Below the pieces are notes generated by a model that saw nothing but the letters and a program-made list of their open reading frames with translations, ran no database searches and had not been told where the DNA came from. The position numbers and the translations under genes are program-made. A stretch of 64,000 bases of DNA from Bradyrhizobium sp. CB1650. Its GTDB lineage: Bacteria; Pseudomonadota; Alphaproteobacteria; Rhizobiales; Xanthobacteraceae. Positions 26,429 through 34,228 of the stretch are shown piece by piece. Where the stretch lies: NCBI RefSeq assembly GCF_029761915.1, contig NZ_CP121695.1, forward strand, positions 3,687,501 to 3,751,500, written 5' to 3'. Numbering within the stretch: the stretch's first letter is position 1; the number at the start of each line of letters is the position of its first letter.

Positions 26429-26731
26429 ATGCCACGCGGAGACAAACGAAGCTACACCGACAAGCAGAAGCGACAGGCCGAGCACATTGAGGAAGGCTAC
26501 GAAGCTCGAGGCGTTCGCGACAAGGAAGCCGAACGGCGAGCCTGGGCGACCGTAAACAAAGAAACCCACGGCGACAAAAAGAGCGGGTCTGGCAGAGGCA
26601 CCGAAGAAGACACGTCGCCGTCCCGCAAGGGCGGCAGGCTTGGCGGAAAAGCATCCGCCAGCCGCCCAGCCGCTGAACGTTCCAAGTCAGCCAAGAAGGC
26701 GGCCCAAACTCGCAAACGCCGTGCGGCGTGA
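26429..26731 (+). CDS. Basic Lys/Arg-rich protein (rhizobial MPRGDK family)
   Basis: The 100-residue protein reads MPRGDKRSYTDKQKRQAEHI, EEGYEARGVRDKEAERRAWA, TVNKET, then a Gly/Ser/Lys-rich tail ending KKAAQTRKRRAA. The family is often labelled plasmid stabilisation protein, without functional evidence known to me. AAAGGAGG precedes ATG 26429. A near-identical paralogue lies at 63608, also behind an EcfG promoter. It may be nucleoid- or RNA-associated given its charge, but that is inference. Confidence 0.78.
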   Translation: MPRGDKRSYTDKQKRQAEHIEEGYEARGVRDKEAERRAWATVNKETHGDKKSGSGRGTEEDTSPSRKGGRLGGKASASRPAAERSKSAKKAAQTRKRRAA

Positions 26732-26741
26732 AGGAGGCATA

Positions 26742-26975
26742 ATGCCGACATGCGAAACCTGCGGCAATGACTATGACAAAGCTTTTCAGGTGACGATGAA
26801 CGGCCAGGCGCACACGTTCGACAGCTTTGAGTGCGCAATTCATGCCCTGGCCCCGACGTGCAAGCATTGCGGAACGCGCATTGTTGGACACGGCCTTGAA
26901 AAGAACGGCACGTATTATTGCTGCGACCACTGCGCCCAGGAAGAAGGTGTGACCGAGCTCCGCGATCGTCTGTAA
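26742..26975 (+). CDS. Zinc-ribbon small protein
   Basis: The protein has 77 residues and eight Cys in pairs: CETCGNDY, FECAIHAL, CKHCGTRI and CCDHCAQEE. This is a metal-binding zinc-ribbon or treble-clef type. AAGGAGG lies 4 bases before ATG. It is probably cotranscribed with the DUF3072 and MPRGDK genes. In the paralogous block near 63.9 kb only about 11 bases of its start remain. Confidence 0.75.
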   Translation: MPTCETCGNDYDKAFQVTMNGQAHTFDSFECAIHALAPTCKHCGTRIVGHGLEKNGTYYCCDHCAQEEGVTELRDRL

Positions 26976-27035
26976 AACTGGCAATAGTCTCGGCCGGCGG
27001 TACGGTTGACGGCGTAATTCGTTGGATCGGTTGCC

Positions 27036-29027
27036 ATGACCGAATTTGCACATCTTCGCCACGGCATGGTCGACGTTCAACTCGCACGCCGCGGAATCCG
27101 CGATCGACGCGTTCTGAACGCGATGAAGCAGATTCCTCGGGAGCGGTTTGTGGAGCCCGGCTTTGAGGAATTCGCCTATGAGGACGGCGCACTGCCTATC
27201 GCGAACGGGCAGACCATCTCGCAGCCCTACATCGTCGCACTGATGACCGAAGCGGCCGAACTCAAGCCGCCGGACAAGGTGCTCGAAGTCGGAACCGGTT
27301 CGGGCTATGCCGCGGCGGTCGCCTCGCGGCTCGCCAAAACTGTCCATACTATCGAACGGCATGAAGATCTGGCCAGGATCGCCGCTGGGCGGCTTGCGGC
27401 GCTCGGGTACGACAATTGCATCGTCCATACGGGCGACGGCACCCGCGGGTTGCCCGAAGCGGCGCCATTCGACGCGATCCTGGTCGCCGCCGGCGGTCCC
27501 GTCGTGCCGGATGCACTCAAGCGGCAATTGTCCATCGGCGGGCGCCTCCTCATTCCGGTCGGCGATTCCGAACAGGAACAGTCGCTGCTGCGGATCACGC
27601 GCTTGAGCGACACCGAATACGACGAAGAAACCTTCGGGGCCGTCCGCTTCGTGCCCCTGATCGGGGAGCAGGGATGGGCCGAGGACGGCACGCGTTCGGC
27701 CAGCAACCACGTCCCCGGACGCACGCATTTCCGCTCGCTGACCGAGATGATGGGCGCCGCCGTCGAACCCTTGCCTTCCTTCTGCGATCCGGACTTCGGT
27801 GCCCTGTTCGATCGCTTCGCGCAGTCCCGCGTCGTCCTGCTCGGCGAAGCCAGCCACGGCACGTCGGAGTTCTATCAGGCCCGAGCCGCGATCACGCGAC
27901 ACCTGATCGAGAACCACGGCTTCACGACCGTCGCAGTGGAAGCGGATTGGCCTGATGCCGCCGCGATCGACCGCTATGTTCGCCATCGTCGGTCGCGCGG
28001 TCCGGACGAGAAGCCGTTCGAGCGCTTCCCGACCTGGATGTGGCGTAACACCGATGTCGCCGCTTTCGTCGAGTGGATGCGCGAACACAACAACGGCAAG
28101 CCGGCAGGCAAGCAGGCCGCATGGTTCGGACTCGACATCTACAACATGCGAAGCTCGATCGCGGCCGTCCTCTTCTACCTCGACAGCGTAGATCCTGAAG
28201 CAGCCGCCGTGGCCCGCGAGCGCTACGGTTGCCTGACCCCTTGGCAGCGCGAACCTTCGACCTACGGCCGTGCCGTCCTGACCAAAGGCTACCGGAAGTG
28301 CGAGGCGGAGGTCATCCGCCAGTGCCAGGACATCCTGGGAAAGCAACTCGACTACGCCGCGAGCGACCCGGACAGCTTCCTGGACGCGGCGCAGAACGCG
28401 CGGCTGGTCGCCTCGGCCGAGCGGTACTATCGGATCATGTACTATGGCGGAGCCGAATCCTGGAATCTGCGCGACACCCACATGTTCGAGACGTTGGGCC
28501 ATATCCTGGACGCGCAAGGGCCCCGATCGAAGGCGGTGGTCTGGGCGCACAATTCCCATATCGGAGACGCCCGCTTCACCGAGATGGGCGCGGTCCGCGA
28601 GGAGCTCAACATTGGTCAGCTTTGTCGAGAGAAGTTTGCCGACGCAGCGTGCCTGATCGGATTCGGCACCCATACCGGAACCGTCGCCGCCGCGTCGGAC
28701 TGGGACGGCAAGATGGAAGTGATGCAGGTTCGACCCTCTCGGCCGGACAGTTACGAACGGCAATTTCACGATGCCGGTGTGGTGCGCGGCCTGCTCGAAT
28801 TCCGCCGAGACGAAAGCCTTCGCCGTCGTTTGCTCGAGCCACGCCTCGAACGCTTCATCGGCGTCATCTACCGGCCGAACACCGAGCTGCAAAGCCACTA
28901 CGCGGAAGCGTCCATGCCTCAGCAATTCGATGCGTTCCTATGGTTCGATGAGACGAACGCAGTCGCTCCCTTAGGACCTGAGCATCGCCGCGCCGGTCTC
29001 CCCGACACCTACCCATTCGGCCTTTGA
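27036..29027 (+). CDS. Fusion: protein-L-isoaspartate methyltransferase plus erythromycin esterase domain
   Basis: The protein has 663 residues. Residues 1-215 are a PCMT: GALPIANGQTISQPYIVALM and the SAM motif KVLEVGTGSGYAAAVASRLA. Residues 245-650 are an erythromycin-esterase-like domain: VVLLGEASHGTSEFYQARAA, AVEADWPDAAAIDRYV, TWMWRNTDVAAFVEWMREHN, VVWAHNSHIGDAR and SYERQFHDAG, with the active-site His and Glu of the EreA family. The first domain repairs aged Asp residues; the second hydrolyses an unknown ester or lactone. I find no frameshift at the joint. It follows the EcfG-driven operon by 60 bases. Confidence 0.9.
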   Translation: MTEFAHLRHGMVDVQLARRGIRDRRVLNAMKQIPRERFVEPGFEEFAYEDGALPIANGQTISQPYIVALMTEAAELKPPDKVLEVGTGSGYAAAVASRLAKTVHTIERHEDLARIAAGRLAALGYDNCIVHTGDGTRGLPEAAPFDAILVAAGGPVVPDALKRQLSIGGRLLIPVGDSEQEQSLLRITRLSDTEYDEETFGAVRFVPLIGEQGWAEDGTRSASNHVPGRTHFRSLTEMMGAAVEPLPSFCDPDFGALFDRFAQSRVVLLGEASHGTSEFYQARAAITRHLIENHGFTTVAVEADWPDAAAIDRYVRHRRSRGPDEKPFERFPTWMWRNTDVAAFVEWMREHNNGKPAGKQAAWFGLDIYNMRSSIAAVLFYLDSVDPEAAAVARERYGCLTPWQREPSTYGRAVLTKGYRKCEAEVIRQCQDILGKQLDYAASDPDSFLDAAQNARLVASAERYYRIMYYGGAESWNLRDTHMFETLGHILDAQGPRSKAVVWAHNSHIGDARFTEMGAVREELNIGQLCREKFADAACLIGFGTHTGTVAAASDWDGKMEVMQVRPSRPDSYERQFHDAGVVRGLLEFRRDESLRRRLLEPRLERFIGVIYRPNTELQSHYAEASMPQQFDAFLWFDETNAVAPLGPEHRRAGLPDTYPFGL

Positions 29028-29065
29028 CGGCTGCCGGAGCAGCCGGGTCCCCGAGGGCACTTTGG

Positions 29066-29184
29066 TTCGCCTGACGGCGGCGTTGGCGCTCGGCACCCCA
29101 CTGCCTCGCCGGGGGCGAGGCCGTCGTCCACCGGGATTAGGGGCAGCGCCAAATAATAGGTGACGTTAATCGCGTCACTCCCTG
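29066..29184 (-). pseudogene. Decayed copy of the TYYxALP small protein gene
   Basis: Minus strand: INVTYYLALPLIPVDDGLAP GEAVGC aligns with the intact protein at 36406-36654 (EVTYYVALPFVFSDDGLAAGEA). No ATG is present, and a frameshift after the Cys codon moves SANAAVRR into another frame. It directly follows the decayed partner gene, as in the intact pair. Confidence 0.65.
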
Positions 29185-29194
29185 TGCGTCATGT

Positions 29195-29407
29195 CGACCG
29201 CGCAAGTATCCTTTTCGACACACCGCCGCGCGCAGTTCGTTCGCCTCGGCTTCGAGAAAGCCGACAGCTGTCAGCAGTCAGCAGCGCCTTGACTGCCTCG
29301 CTGGCATCTCCGCCGCAGGCCGCGATGGCCTGCTCGGCGGAGACTTCCAGGTCCTCGGCGGCGACGATGTGCTGGAGCGTCGGCCGGCCAGCCGCCGGCC
29401 CGTACAT
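29195..29407 (-). pseudogene. Decayed copy of the IAACGGDA small protein gene
   Basis: ATG 29407 starts MYGPAAGRPTLQHIVAAEDL, then EVSAEQAIAACGGDASEAVK ALL. A frameshift near 29270 moves FLEAEANELRAAV and GYLRGRH to another frame. It corresponds to the gene at 36660-36877. Confidence 0.65.
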
Positions 29408-29457
29408 GAAGGCAGCGGAGCAGGCCGTTAGTCGGCTACGGCCTTTGGGTACGCTTA

Positions 29458-29631
29458 CTAGCGATCTTCTCCGTCCGGAGGCGCGGTATCTTGGGATGAA
29501 GAGGCCAGTTCCTCCGCGTACAGGACAAGCTCCTGCCGGCGCTTGGGATCGCCGATCCTGACGAATGCGCGCAGCAGCCGCAGCGCCTGGAGATCCAAGA
29601 GGCTTGCGAGTCTGAATTTGGCCTCGTCCAC
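29458..29631 (-). CDS. 57-residue helical protein
   Basis: GTG 29631 with AGGA a few bases upstream encodes DEAKFRLASLLDLQALRLLR, AFVRIGDPKRRQELVLYAEE LASSS. The helical, Leu-rich character resembles small regulatory or partner proteins in rhizobia, but no family is recognised. A stop codon immediately precedes the start. Confidence 0.5.
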   Translation of the reverse strand: MDEAKFRLASLLDLQALRLLRAFVRIGDPKRRQELVLYAEELASSSQDTAPPDGEDR

Positions 29632-29763
29632 CGATTCCTATCCGATGCCGAGTGGACATTCGGTCGCGAGCGCTGCGGAAAGGCAAGCCCTTCGAGCGTG
29701 GGATAGGGACCATCCGTGTTCCTACGGGCCGACGTCGAGATCTACGGCGCGCGCGTCCCGTCT

Positions 29764-29881
29764 TGCCGGTAAGGCCACCGCCGGTCAGCAGGAGATGCTG
29801 ATGCCGATCGCCGGCAAGAAGCCGGCGAAGGAAGCGGCGGCGAAGAAGGCGACGGCGGGGCCGCGCCGGAAATCGGCATAG
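29764..29881 (+). pseudogene. C-terminal remnant of a Ku gene
   Basis: The last 35 codons read GQQEMLMPIAGKKPAKEAAA KKATAG then PRRKSA-stop, matching the tail of the intact Ku at 37048 (GQKEMLMSIEGKKPAKEAAA). The Ku core is absent upstream. A second ku copy was therefore once here and has been truncated. Confidence 0.8.
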
Positions 29882-30073
29882 CCGGGCTGCCGCGTGGGAC
29901 TAGCGCGACGTGTAGTCGCCGAAACCGAGGATCAGGTCGCCACACATGACTCGGCGGCGGCAGGGTCCGCGTGAAGCCAATCGGCGAAGGTTCGCCTGCC
30001 GGCACATCAAGCATGTGCTTAAGCACGGTAAGGCTACACGGGACGCCGTGAGGCACTCCCGGCCCCTGCTTTA

Positions 30074-30099
30074 GGAACGGATGCGAAGTCACTTCCGTT
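30074..30099 (+). promoter_or_regulatory. EcfG-type general stress promoter
   Basis: GGAAC (30074-30078), 17 bases, CGTT (30096-30099): exact boxes. It is 32 bases before the PRC-barrel gene. Confidence 0.75.
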
Positions 30100-30131
30100 G
30101 ACTGCGAAACTGTATTCTTCGGGAGGTCGAT

Positions 30132-30494
30132 ATGGCCATGGAAGATCGGGAGACTTTCAGTCTCATTGGAAGCGACAAGGTCGAAGGCACGGACGTGTAC
30201 GGGCCGGACGGGCAGAAAGTTGGTTACATCGAGCGGGTCATGATCGATAAGGTCAGCGGCAAGGTGTCCTACGCGGTGCTCAGCTTCGGTGGCCTGCTCG
30301 GCATCGGCGACGATCACTATCCGCTGCCCTGGCAGGCGCTGAAATACGATACCAATCTTGGCGGCTACGTCACCGGAATCACCCAGGACCAGCTCCGCGG
30401 CGCCCCCAAATACGCCGACGAGAGCAGTTGGAATTGGAGCGATCCGGCGACCACGCGGTCCGTGAATGCCTACTACGGCGTGCCGGTCGCCTAG
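30132..30494 (+). CDS. PRC-barrel domain protein
   Basis: The protein has 120 residues: FSLIGSDKVEGTDVYGPDGQ KVGYIERVMIDKVSGKVSYA VLSFGGLLGIGDDHYPLPW is the PRC-barrel fold with its conserved GxxVYxxxGxxxG. These domains occur in RimM and photosynthetic reaction centres; stand-alone forms are common general-stress proteins in rhizobia. GGGAGG lies 6 bases before ATG. An exact EcfG promoter precedes it. Confidence 0.9.
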   Translation: MAMEDRETFSLIGSDKVEGTDVYGPDGQKVGYIERVMIDKVSGKVSYAVLSFGGLLGIGDDHYPLPWQALKYDTNLGGYVTGITQDQLRGAPKYADESSWNWSDPATTRSVNAYYGVPVA

Positions 30495-30548
30495 CGAGGC
30501 GGTCGGACTACCGCACGTTCCGTGACCGCGATCGGTTTGCGAGGCACC

Positions 30549-30671
30549 ATGAGGACGGTTTTCGCGCGTCGCCGACGAGCGCACGGACATGCCGAGTCAT
30601 CGGTTGGAAGGGTCCTGATCGCGCTGGCCGCCGCCCTTCTGCTGGTCTCGCGCAGCGCCGCAGAGAGCTAA
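30549..30671 (+). CDS. 40-residue putative membrane peptide
   Basis: MRTVFARRRRAHGHAESSVG continues RVLIALAAALLLVSRSAAES: basic N-terminus and one hydrophobic helix. There is no strong ribosome site (GCGAGGCACC). It could be a chance frame in the decaying region before the glycosyltransferase remnant. Confidence 0.35.
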   Translation: MRTVFARRRRAHGHAESSVGRVLIALAAALLLVSRSAAES

Positions 30672-30683
30672 GGGCGGAGACCG

Positions 30684-30830
30684 ATGCGGATCGCCCAGAT
30701 CGCACCCAATGGCCGAAAGCGTTCCCCCGAAACTTTACGGCGGCACGGAAAGGGTCGTGGCCTGGCTGGTCGACGCGCTCGTCGAGTTCGGCCATGACGT
30801 GACCCTATTCGCGAGCGCGATTCCAGGACG
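30684..30830 (+). pseudogene. Remnant of a GT4 glycosyltransferase
   Basis: MRIAQIAP in one frame, then, after a frameshift at about 30708, ESVPPKLYGGTERVVAWLVD and FGHDVTLFASA in another. This matches the first 45 residues of the intact enzyme at 21031-22149. The rest of the gene is missing. Confidence 0.75.
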
Positions 30831-31004
30831 CGTGGAGAGCTGCATGCGGTGTGGCCGCGCATTCATGCGCATATCGCCTGGCTGCACCTGCCGGCCTGCG
30901 CGGGTCGTTTGCGAACACCTCGTCACGCCCGCGTCTCCGCTCGTCCCGTGAGCGGCGCTGTTCAGGGGAGGGGTATGGCTACGGTTCGATAGAAGGAGGA
31001 TTGC

Positions 31005-31448
31005 ATGCGCCATCAGCAAAGCGAGCGGCACCCGCGGCGGCTGTTCGCATCGATCGCAAACAAGGCCTCGCAGGCGGCCGGCCGTGCATCGACCTTCATC
31101 CTTGCCTGCGCGGTAGTTGTGATCTGGGCGATCGTTGGACCGCTCTTCCACTTCTCGGACACTTGGCAGCTCGTCATCAACACTGGCACGACCATCGTGA
31201 CCTTTCTGATGGTCTTTTTGATCCAGAACTCGCAGAACCGGGATAGCGCCGCGATCCAGGTTAAGCTGGACGAGCTCATCCGAACCGGGAGCGTCCAGAA
31301 TTCCTTCGTTGGCATCGAGCATCTGTCCGCCGACGAATTGGAGGAATTGCGCGCCCGCTGCGAGGAGCGCGCCAAGGCGGTCGCAGCAGAGAGAACAAGC
31401 TCGCGCAGGCGACGCACATCCAGATCCCGGGACGACGCCGGTGGCTGA
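31005..31448 (+). CDS. Low-affinity iron permease family membrane protein
   Basis: The protein has 147 residues. Two membrane segments, FILACAVVVIWAIVGPLFHF and GTTIVTFLMVFLIQNSQNRD, match the low-affinity iron permease family (PF04120-type). The cytoplasmic tail has AIQVKLDELIRTGSVQNSFV and LRARCEERAKA. Iron transport by the bacterial members is not established. GAAGGAGG precedes ATG. A truncated tail of a paralogue remains at 63199-63348. Confidence 0.85.
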   Translation: MRHQQSERHPRRLFASIANKASQAAGRASTFILACAVVVIWAIVGPLFHFSDTWQLVINTGTTIVTFLMVFLIQNSQNRDSAAIQVKLDELIRTGSVQNSFVGIEHLSADELEELRARCEERAKAVAAERTSSRRRRTSRSRDDAGG

Positions 31449-31489
31449 CGGTCCAGCGCACGCAAGGACTGGCTCACGGCGAAATGCCA

Positions 31490-31514
31490 GGAACGCGCGA
31501 GGCAATGCGACGTT
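31490..31514 (+). promoter_or_regulatory. EcfG-type general stress promoter
   Basis: GGAAC (31490-31494), 16 bases, CGTT (31511-31514): exact consensus. It is 44 bases before the exported protein gene. Confidence 0.75.
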
Positions 31515-31558
31515 CGAGTTGAAGGTAGCCGCAGGATTCCTTCAGAGGAGGACTCACC

Positions 31559-31849
31559 ATGAGGTCCATCGCGAGCGCACTGGTCTTTGCTCTGGCGCTT
31601 TCCGCTCCCGCCGCACTTGCTCAGACCACCAAGCCGGACGTGTCCGGCGCTCCGAGTGCGCAGAACTCGGGCGCCGGCATCGCCGGCCAGCCGGGTAACA
31701 AGAATGGTCCAGCCGTCAAGCCGGGGGAGACCGTCGGCGCCAGCTCGAGCCAGCAGGATCCGACCGTCCAGCAGCAGGATACTTCCAACATCAAGGGCCT
31801 GCCGGGAAACAAGAGCGGTCCGCCGGCGAAGGAACCCGATCGCAAGTGA
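31559..31849 (+). CDS. Secreted or periplasmic Gly/Pro/Asn-rich small protein
   Basis: The protein has 96 residues. The signal peptide MRSIASALVFALALSAPAAL ends at AQTT near residue 22. The mature part has imperfect repeats GIAGQPGNKNGPAVKPGE and IKGLPGNKSGPPAKEPD with a Gln/Ser linker. It is disordered in character. Regulated by an exact EcfG promoter upstream; the ribosome site is GAGGAGG. Confidence 0.82.
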   Translation: MRSIASALVFALALSAPAALAQTTKPDVSGAPSAQNSGAGIAGQPGNKNGPAVKPGETVGASSSQQDPTVQQQDTSNIKGLPGNKSGPPAKEPDRK

Positions 31850-31880
31850 TGCGGAAGCCCGGCGGTTGATGCGAATGCTC

Positions 31881-32264
31881 CTAGTTCGGCGGCATCCCTT
31901 TCTGCCCGCCGAGCTCCCTCACGATGCGGACGACCTCGTCCGGATGGAACGGCTTATTCACGATCCGGCTGCCCGGCACTGGGCGAGGTGCAGTGGGTGA
32001 GTAGCCCGTGGCGTAGATCACTGGCAGCTCCGGATCGCTTTCGCGGCAGCGCTCGGCGATCTGCCAGCCGTCGATGTTCCCGGGCAGCCTGACGTCGGTG
32101 ACCAGTACGTCCGCGACGTGGCGCTTGCACCAGTCCAGCGCTTCTTCCCCAGTGCTTGCGTGGATGACATGGTAGCCCGCATCGCGTAGCGCTTCGACGA
32201 CGAATTCACGGATAAGGGGATCATCCTCGACGAGAAGTACGCTCACTGGCGGCTCACTTGGCAT
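31881..32264 (-). CDS. Single-domain response regulator (CheY-like)
   Basis: The protein has 127 residues. VSVLLVEDDPLIREFVVEAL gives the acidic pair; VLVTDVRLPGNIDGWQIAER carries the phosphoacceptor Asp near residue 58; YATGYSP and VNKPFHPDEV provide the Thr/Lys. No output domain. The ATG at 32264 is used because an in-frame start at 32294 would lie inside the promoter -10 (32285-32309). It may feed phosphate into the general stress circuit, as single-domain regulators do in other alphaproteobacteria; the partner is unknown. Confidence 0.92.
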   Translation of the reverse strand: MPSEPPVSVLLVEDDPLIREFVVEALRDAGYHVIHASTGEEALDWCKRHVADVLVTDVRLPGNIDGWQIAERCRESDPELPVIYATGYSPTAPRPVPGSRIVNKPFHPDEVVRIVRELGGQKGMPPN

Positions 32265-32284
32265 AGCGTTCGCAACGTATGTCG

Positions 32285-32309
32285 AACGGCCCAATTGCGC
32301 CGTCGTTCC
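32285..32309 (-). promoter_or_regulatory. EcfG-type general stress promoter
   Basis: Minus strand: GGAAC (32309-32305), 16 bases, CGTT (32288-32285). Exact consensus, 20 bases before the response regulator start. Confidence 0.75.
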
Positions 32310-32418
32310 TGGCGTGAGCGGGACTGGAGCGTCAAGGGTTACGGCACAATGAGAGGGATGGAGGATTTGGCAATGCCGTTCGTGCGCTGGTGGTAGAGAA
32401 TGGCTCCGATCTGCAGCT

Positions 32419-32649
32419 TCATCGAGGGCGTCCCATGGTGGCGCGAGCGGCCGCTACGGCCATCCAGTCCCGTAGCAGTCCTCTGTCTTCTCTCGAAAAG
32501 GATGCGCGCCGCTTGAGATCGTCCAAGGTCTCGCCGGGATGGCATCGCGCGTAATCCTCGCGGATCAGCGACTCGAGATAGGTCGGGTCGTCGCTGCCGG
32601 ATTCGAGATGCTGGCGCGGGTCGGTCCTCACGGATTTCCTCTGGCGCAC
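32419..32649 (-). CDS. Hypothetical protein
   Basis: The protein has 76 residues: SDDPTYLESLIREDYARCHP, GETLDDLKRRASFSREDRGL, LRDWMAVAAARATM. It is helical and charged; the style is that of small rhizobial stress proteins, but no family is recognised. A CGAAC-N16-CGTT site lies 21 bases upstream. Confidence 0.65.
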   Translation of the reverse strand: MRQRKSVRTDPRQHLESGSDDPTYLESLIREDYARCHPGETLDDLKRRASFSREDRGLLRDWMAVAAARATMGRPR

Positions 32650-32669
32650 ATGGCGTCACGATGCAGCAC

Positions 32670-32694
32670 AACGGAAAGAGCAATCATTGGTTCG
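32670..32694 (-). promoter_or_regulatory. EcfG-like promoter
   Basis: Minus strand: CGAAC (32694-32690), 16 bases, CGTT (32673-32670). One mismatch in the -35, the same one as at 14496-14520. Confidence 0.45.
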
Positions 32695-32929
32695 AGCGCG
32701 GATCCTGCAATGGGCACCACGTCGATGGCGTCGACGTCTGGCGGATTGTGCCGAGACGGAACCCTCCGCAAGCCCGAGCGCACCTGCGACGGGCAAGCGA
32801 TTCGAGGCCACCGGTGTCGACATCTTCGAATTCGACTCAATGGGGCCTTCGATGCCCAGGCGTCATGCTGCAGCTAGGTCTGATTCCCGCCGCGACGGCC
32901 GAAGCCGCCTGGCTGCTGCGACCCCGACC

Positions 32930-33487
32930 TCAGGACCTCAATTCGTCGTCCTCGCGCGGAACCGTAGGCGGAGCACGGCCGATCCTGGACTGCAGTTCGA
33001 CCAGATCGATGAAGACGTCCGCCTGTCGGCGTAGCTCGTCGGCGACCATCGGCGGCCGGCTAACGGCCGTCGAGGCCACCGTGACCCGGACGCCGCGGCG
33101 CTGCACGGCCTCGACGAGGGAGCGAAAACCGCCGTCGCTCAAGAAAAGAATCATCTCGTCGACCCGCTCTGCGAGCTCCATCGCGTCGACGGCGATTTCG
33201 ACGGCCATGTTGCCTTTGACCTTGCGCCGACCGAGGTCATCGACGAATTCCTTGATGCCCTTGGTGACCACCGTGTAGCCGTTGTAGTCCAGCCAATCGA
33301 CCAGCGGACGGATCGACGAATACTCCTGATCCTCCATGACAGCCGTGTAATAGAGGGCGCGGACCAGCACGCCGCGCTCGCCGAATTCCTTCAACAGGCG
33401 CTTGTAGTCGATATCGAACCCAAGAGCCTTCGTGGCGGCGTACAGATTGGGGCCATCGATGAGCACCGCAATCTTGGCTGGGAACAT
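32930..33487 (-). CDS. NYN/LabA-like domain protein
   Basis: The protein has 185 residues. IAVLIDGPNLYAATKALGFD has the first acidic site, and GNMAVEIAVDAMELAERVDE MILFLSDGGFRSLVEAV gives the second and third. In classical NYN domains the last motif is SGDxDF; here it is LSDGGF, so one acidic position is Gly. The family is in the PIN-like nuclease clan. RNA cleavage is plausible but the altered site makes activity uncertain. Confidence 0.83.
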   Translation of the reverse strand: MFPAKIAVLIDGPNLYAATKALGFDIDYKRLLKEFGERGVLVRALYYTAVMEDQEYSSIRPLVDWLDYNGYTVVTKGIKEFVDDLGRRKVKGNMAVEIAVDAMELAERVDEMILFLSDGGFRSLVEAVQRRGVRVTVASTAVSRPPMVADELRRQADVFIDLVELQSRIGRAPPTVPREDDELRS

Positions 33488-33713
33488 CCTGGTTGCTCGA
33501 TTGGCCTGACCGAGACGGCATCGCCTCGGCTTCCCGCTCGTCAGTTTCCAAGCGTCGCCAGACCTGAACTGGCGTCTCGCTCGCGTCGGTGCGGGGGGAC
33601 GGACAAAGGCTATCTAGCGCCGCGCGTTTCTTCAAAAGCTTTTTCGTTAATTCGTGAACCTCTCGCCGCGAAGACCAGACGACCATACAGCACGACTGAC
33701 TGAAAGACTGGCA

Positions 33714-33986
33714 ATGCCCTATCGACTTCCGCTTTTCGAGTTCCGCGTGCAGACGCGTCGCAGGGGCTGCCGATGGTATCTCTTCACTGGCGAGGGCCGC
33801 GTTGTCATGCAAGGCTCGGAAGCAACCCGCGCGGCCGCCAGCTACCAGGCAACCCGCGCGCTGTTTCTTATGCTGCTGGGTTCGGCCCAGGGGCCGGCTA
33901 CGCTGCTTAGCCGTGGGCTGAGCCGCTCGCCAGACCTGACCAGCAAAGGCGAGGGCACGGGCCGCACAAGGCGGTCGCCCGTCTGA
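33714..33986 (+). CDS. Small hypothetical protein
   Basis: The protein has 90 residues: MPYRLPLFEFRVQTRRRGCR WYLFTGEGRVVMQGSEATRA looks like a small beta-rich DUF1508/YegP-like fold (WY...G..v..g), followed by a helix and an unstructured end. No strong ribosome site. Assignment to a family is tentative. Confidence 0.5.
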   Translation: MPYRLPLFEFRVQTRRRGCRWYLFTGEGRVVMQGSEATRAAASYQATRALFLMLLGSAQGPATLLSRGLSRSPDLTSKGEGTGRTRRSPV

Positions 33987-34228
33987 GAGAGGGCTCTCTC
34001 GTCGGCGGAAACGTGTCTGGCGTGACTTCAGGTGGTCCGAGAGGCCTCGCGGTCGCGAACTCGCTCAGGCTTGGCCGCAGGTCGACCAGACCGTGCCAAG
34101 TCAAGGCTGCGCTCTGAGGAGACGGCGGGACGGTGCTGCTGCGTCCGCGGCCCGCAGCAGGTCGGGCCACTCGTCTCGGCGCTCGGGCCATAGCGAGCCG
34201 ACGCTCACGCCCATGCGGCCGTAGGCGG

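Noticed and set aside
26286..28925. Long minus-strand open frame opposite the PCMT-esterase fusion
   Set aside because: Shadow frame; the plus strand has two well-formed enzyme domains.
34101..34214. 37-codon minus frame MGVSVGSLWPERRDEWPDLL as a separate gene or GGDEF remnant
   Set aside because: Slight similarity to a GGDEF C-terminus but too short and without ribosome site.
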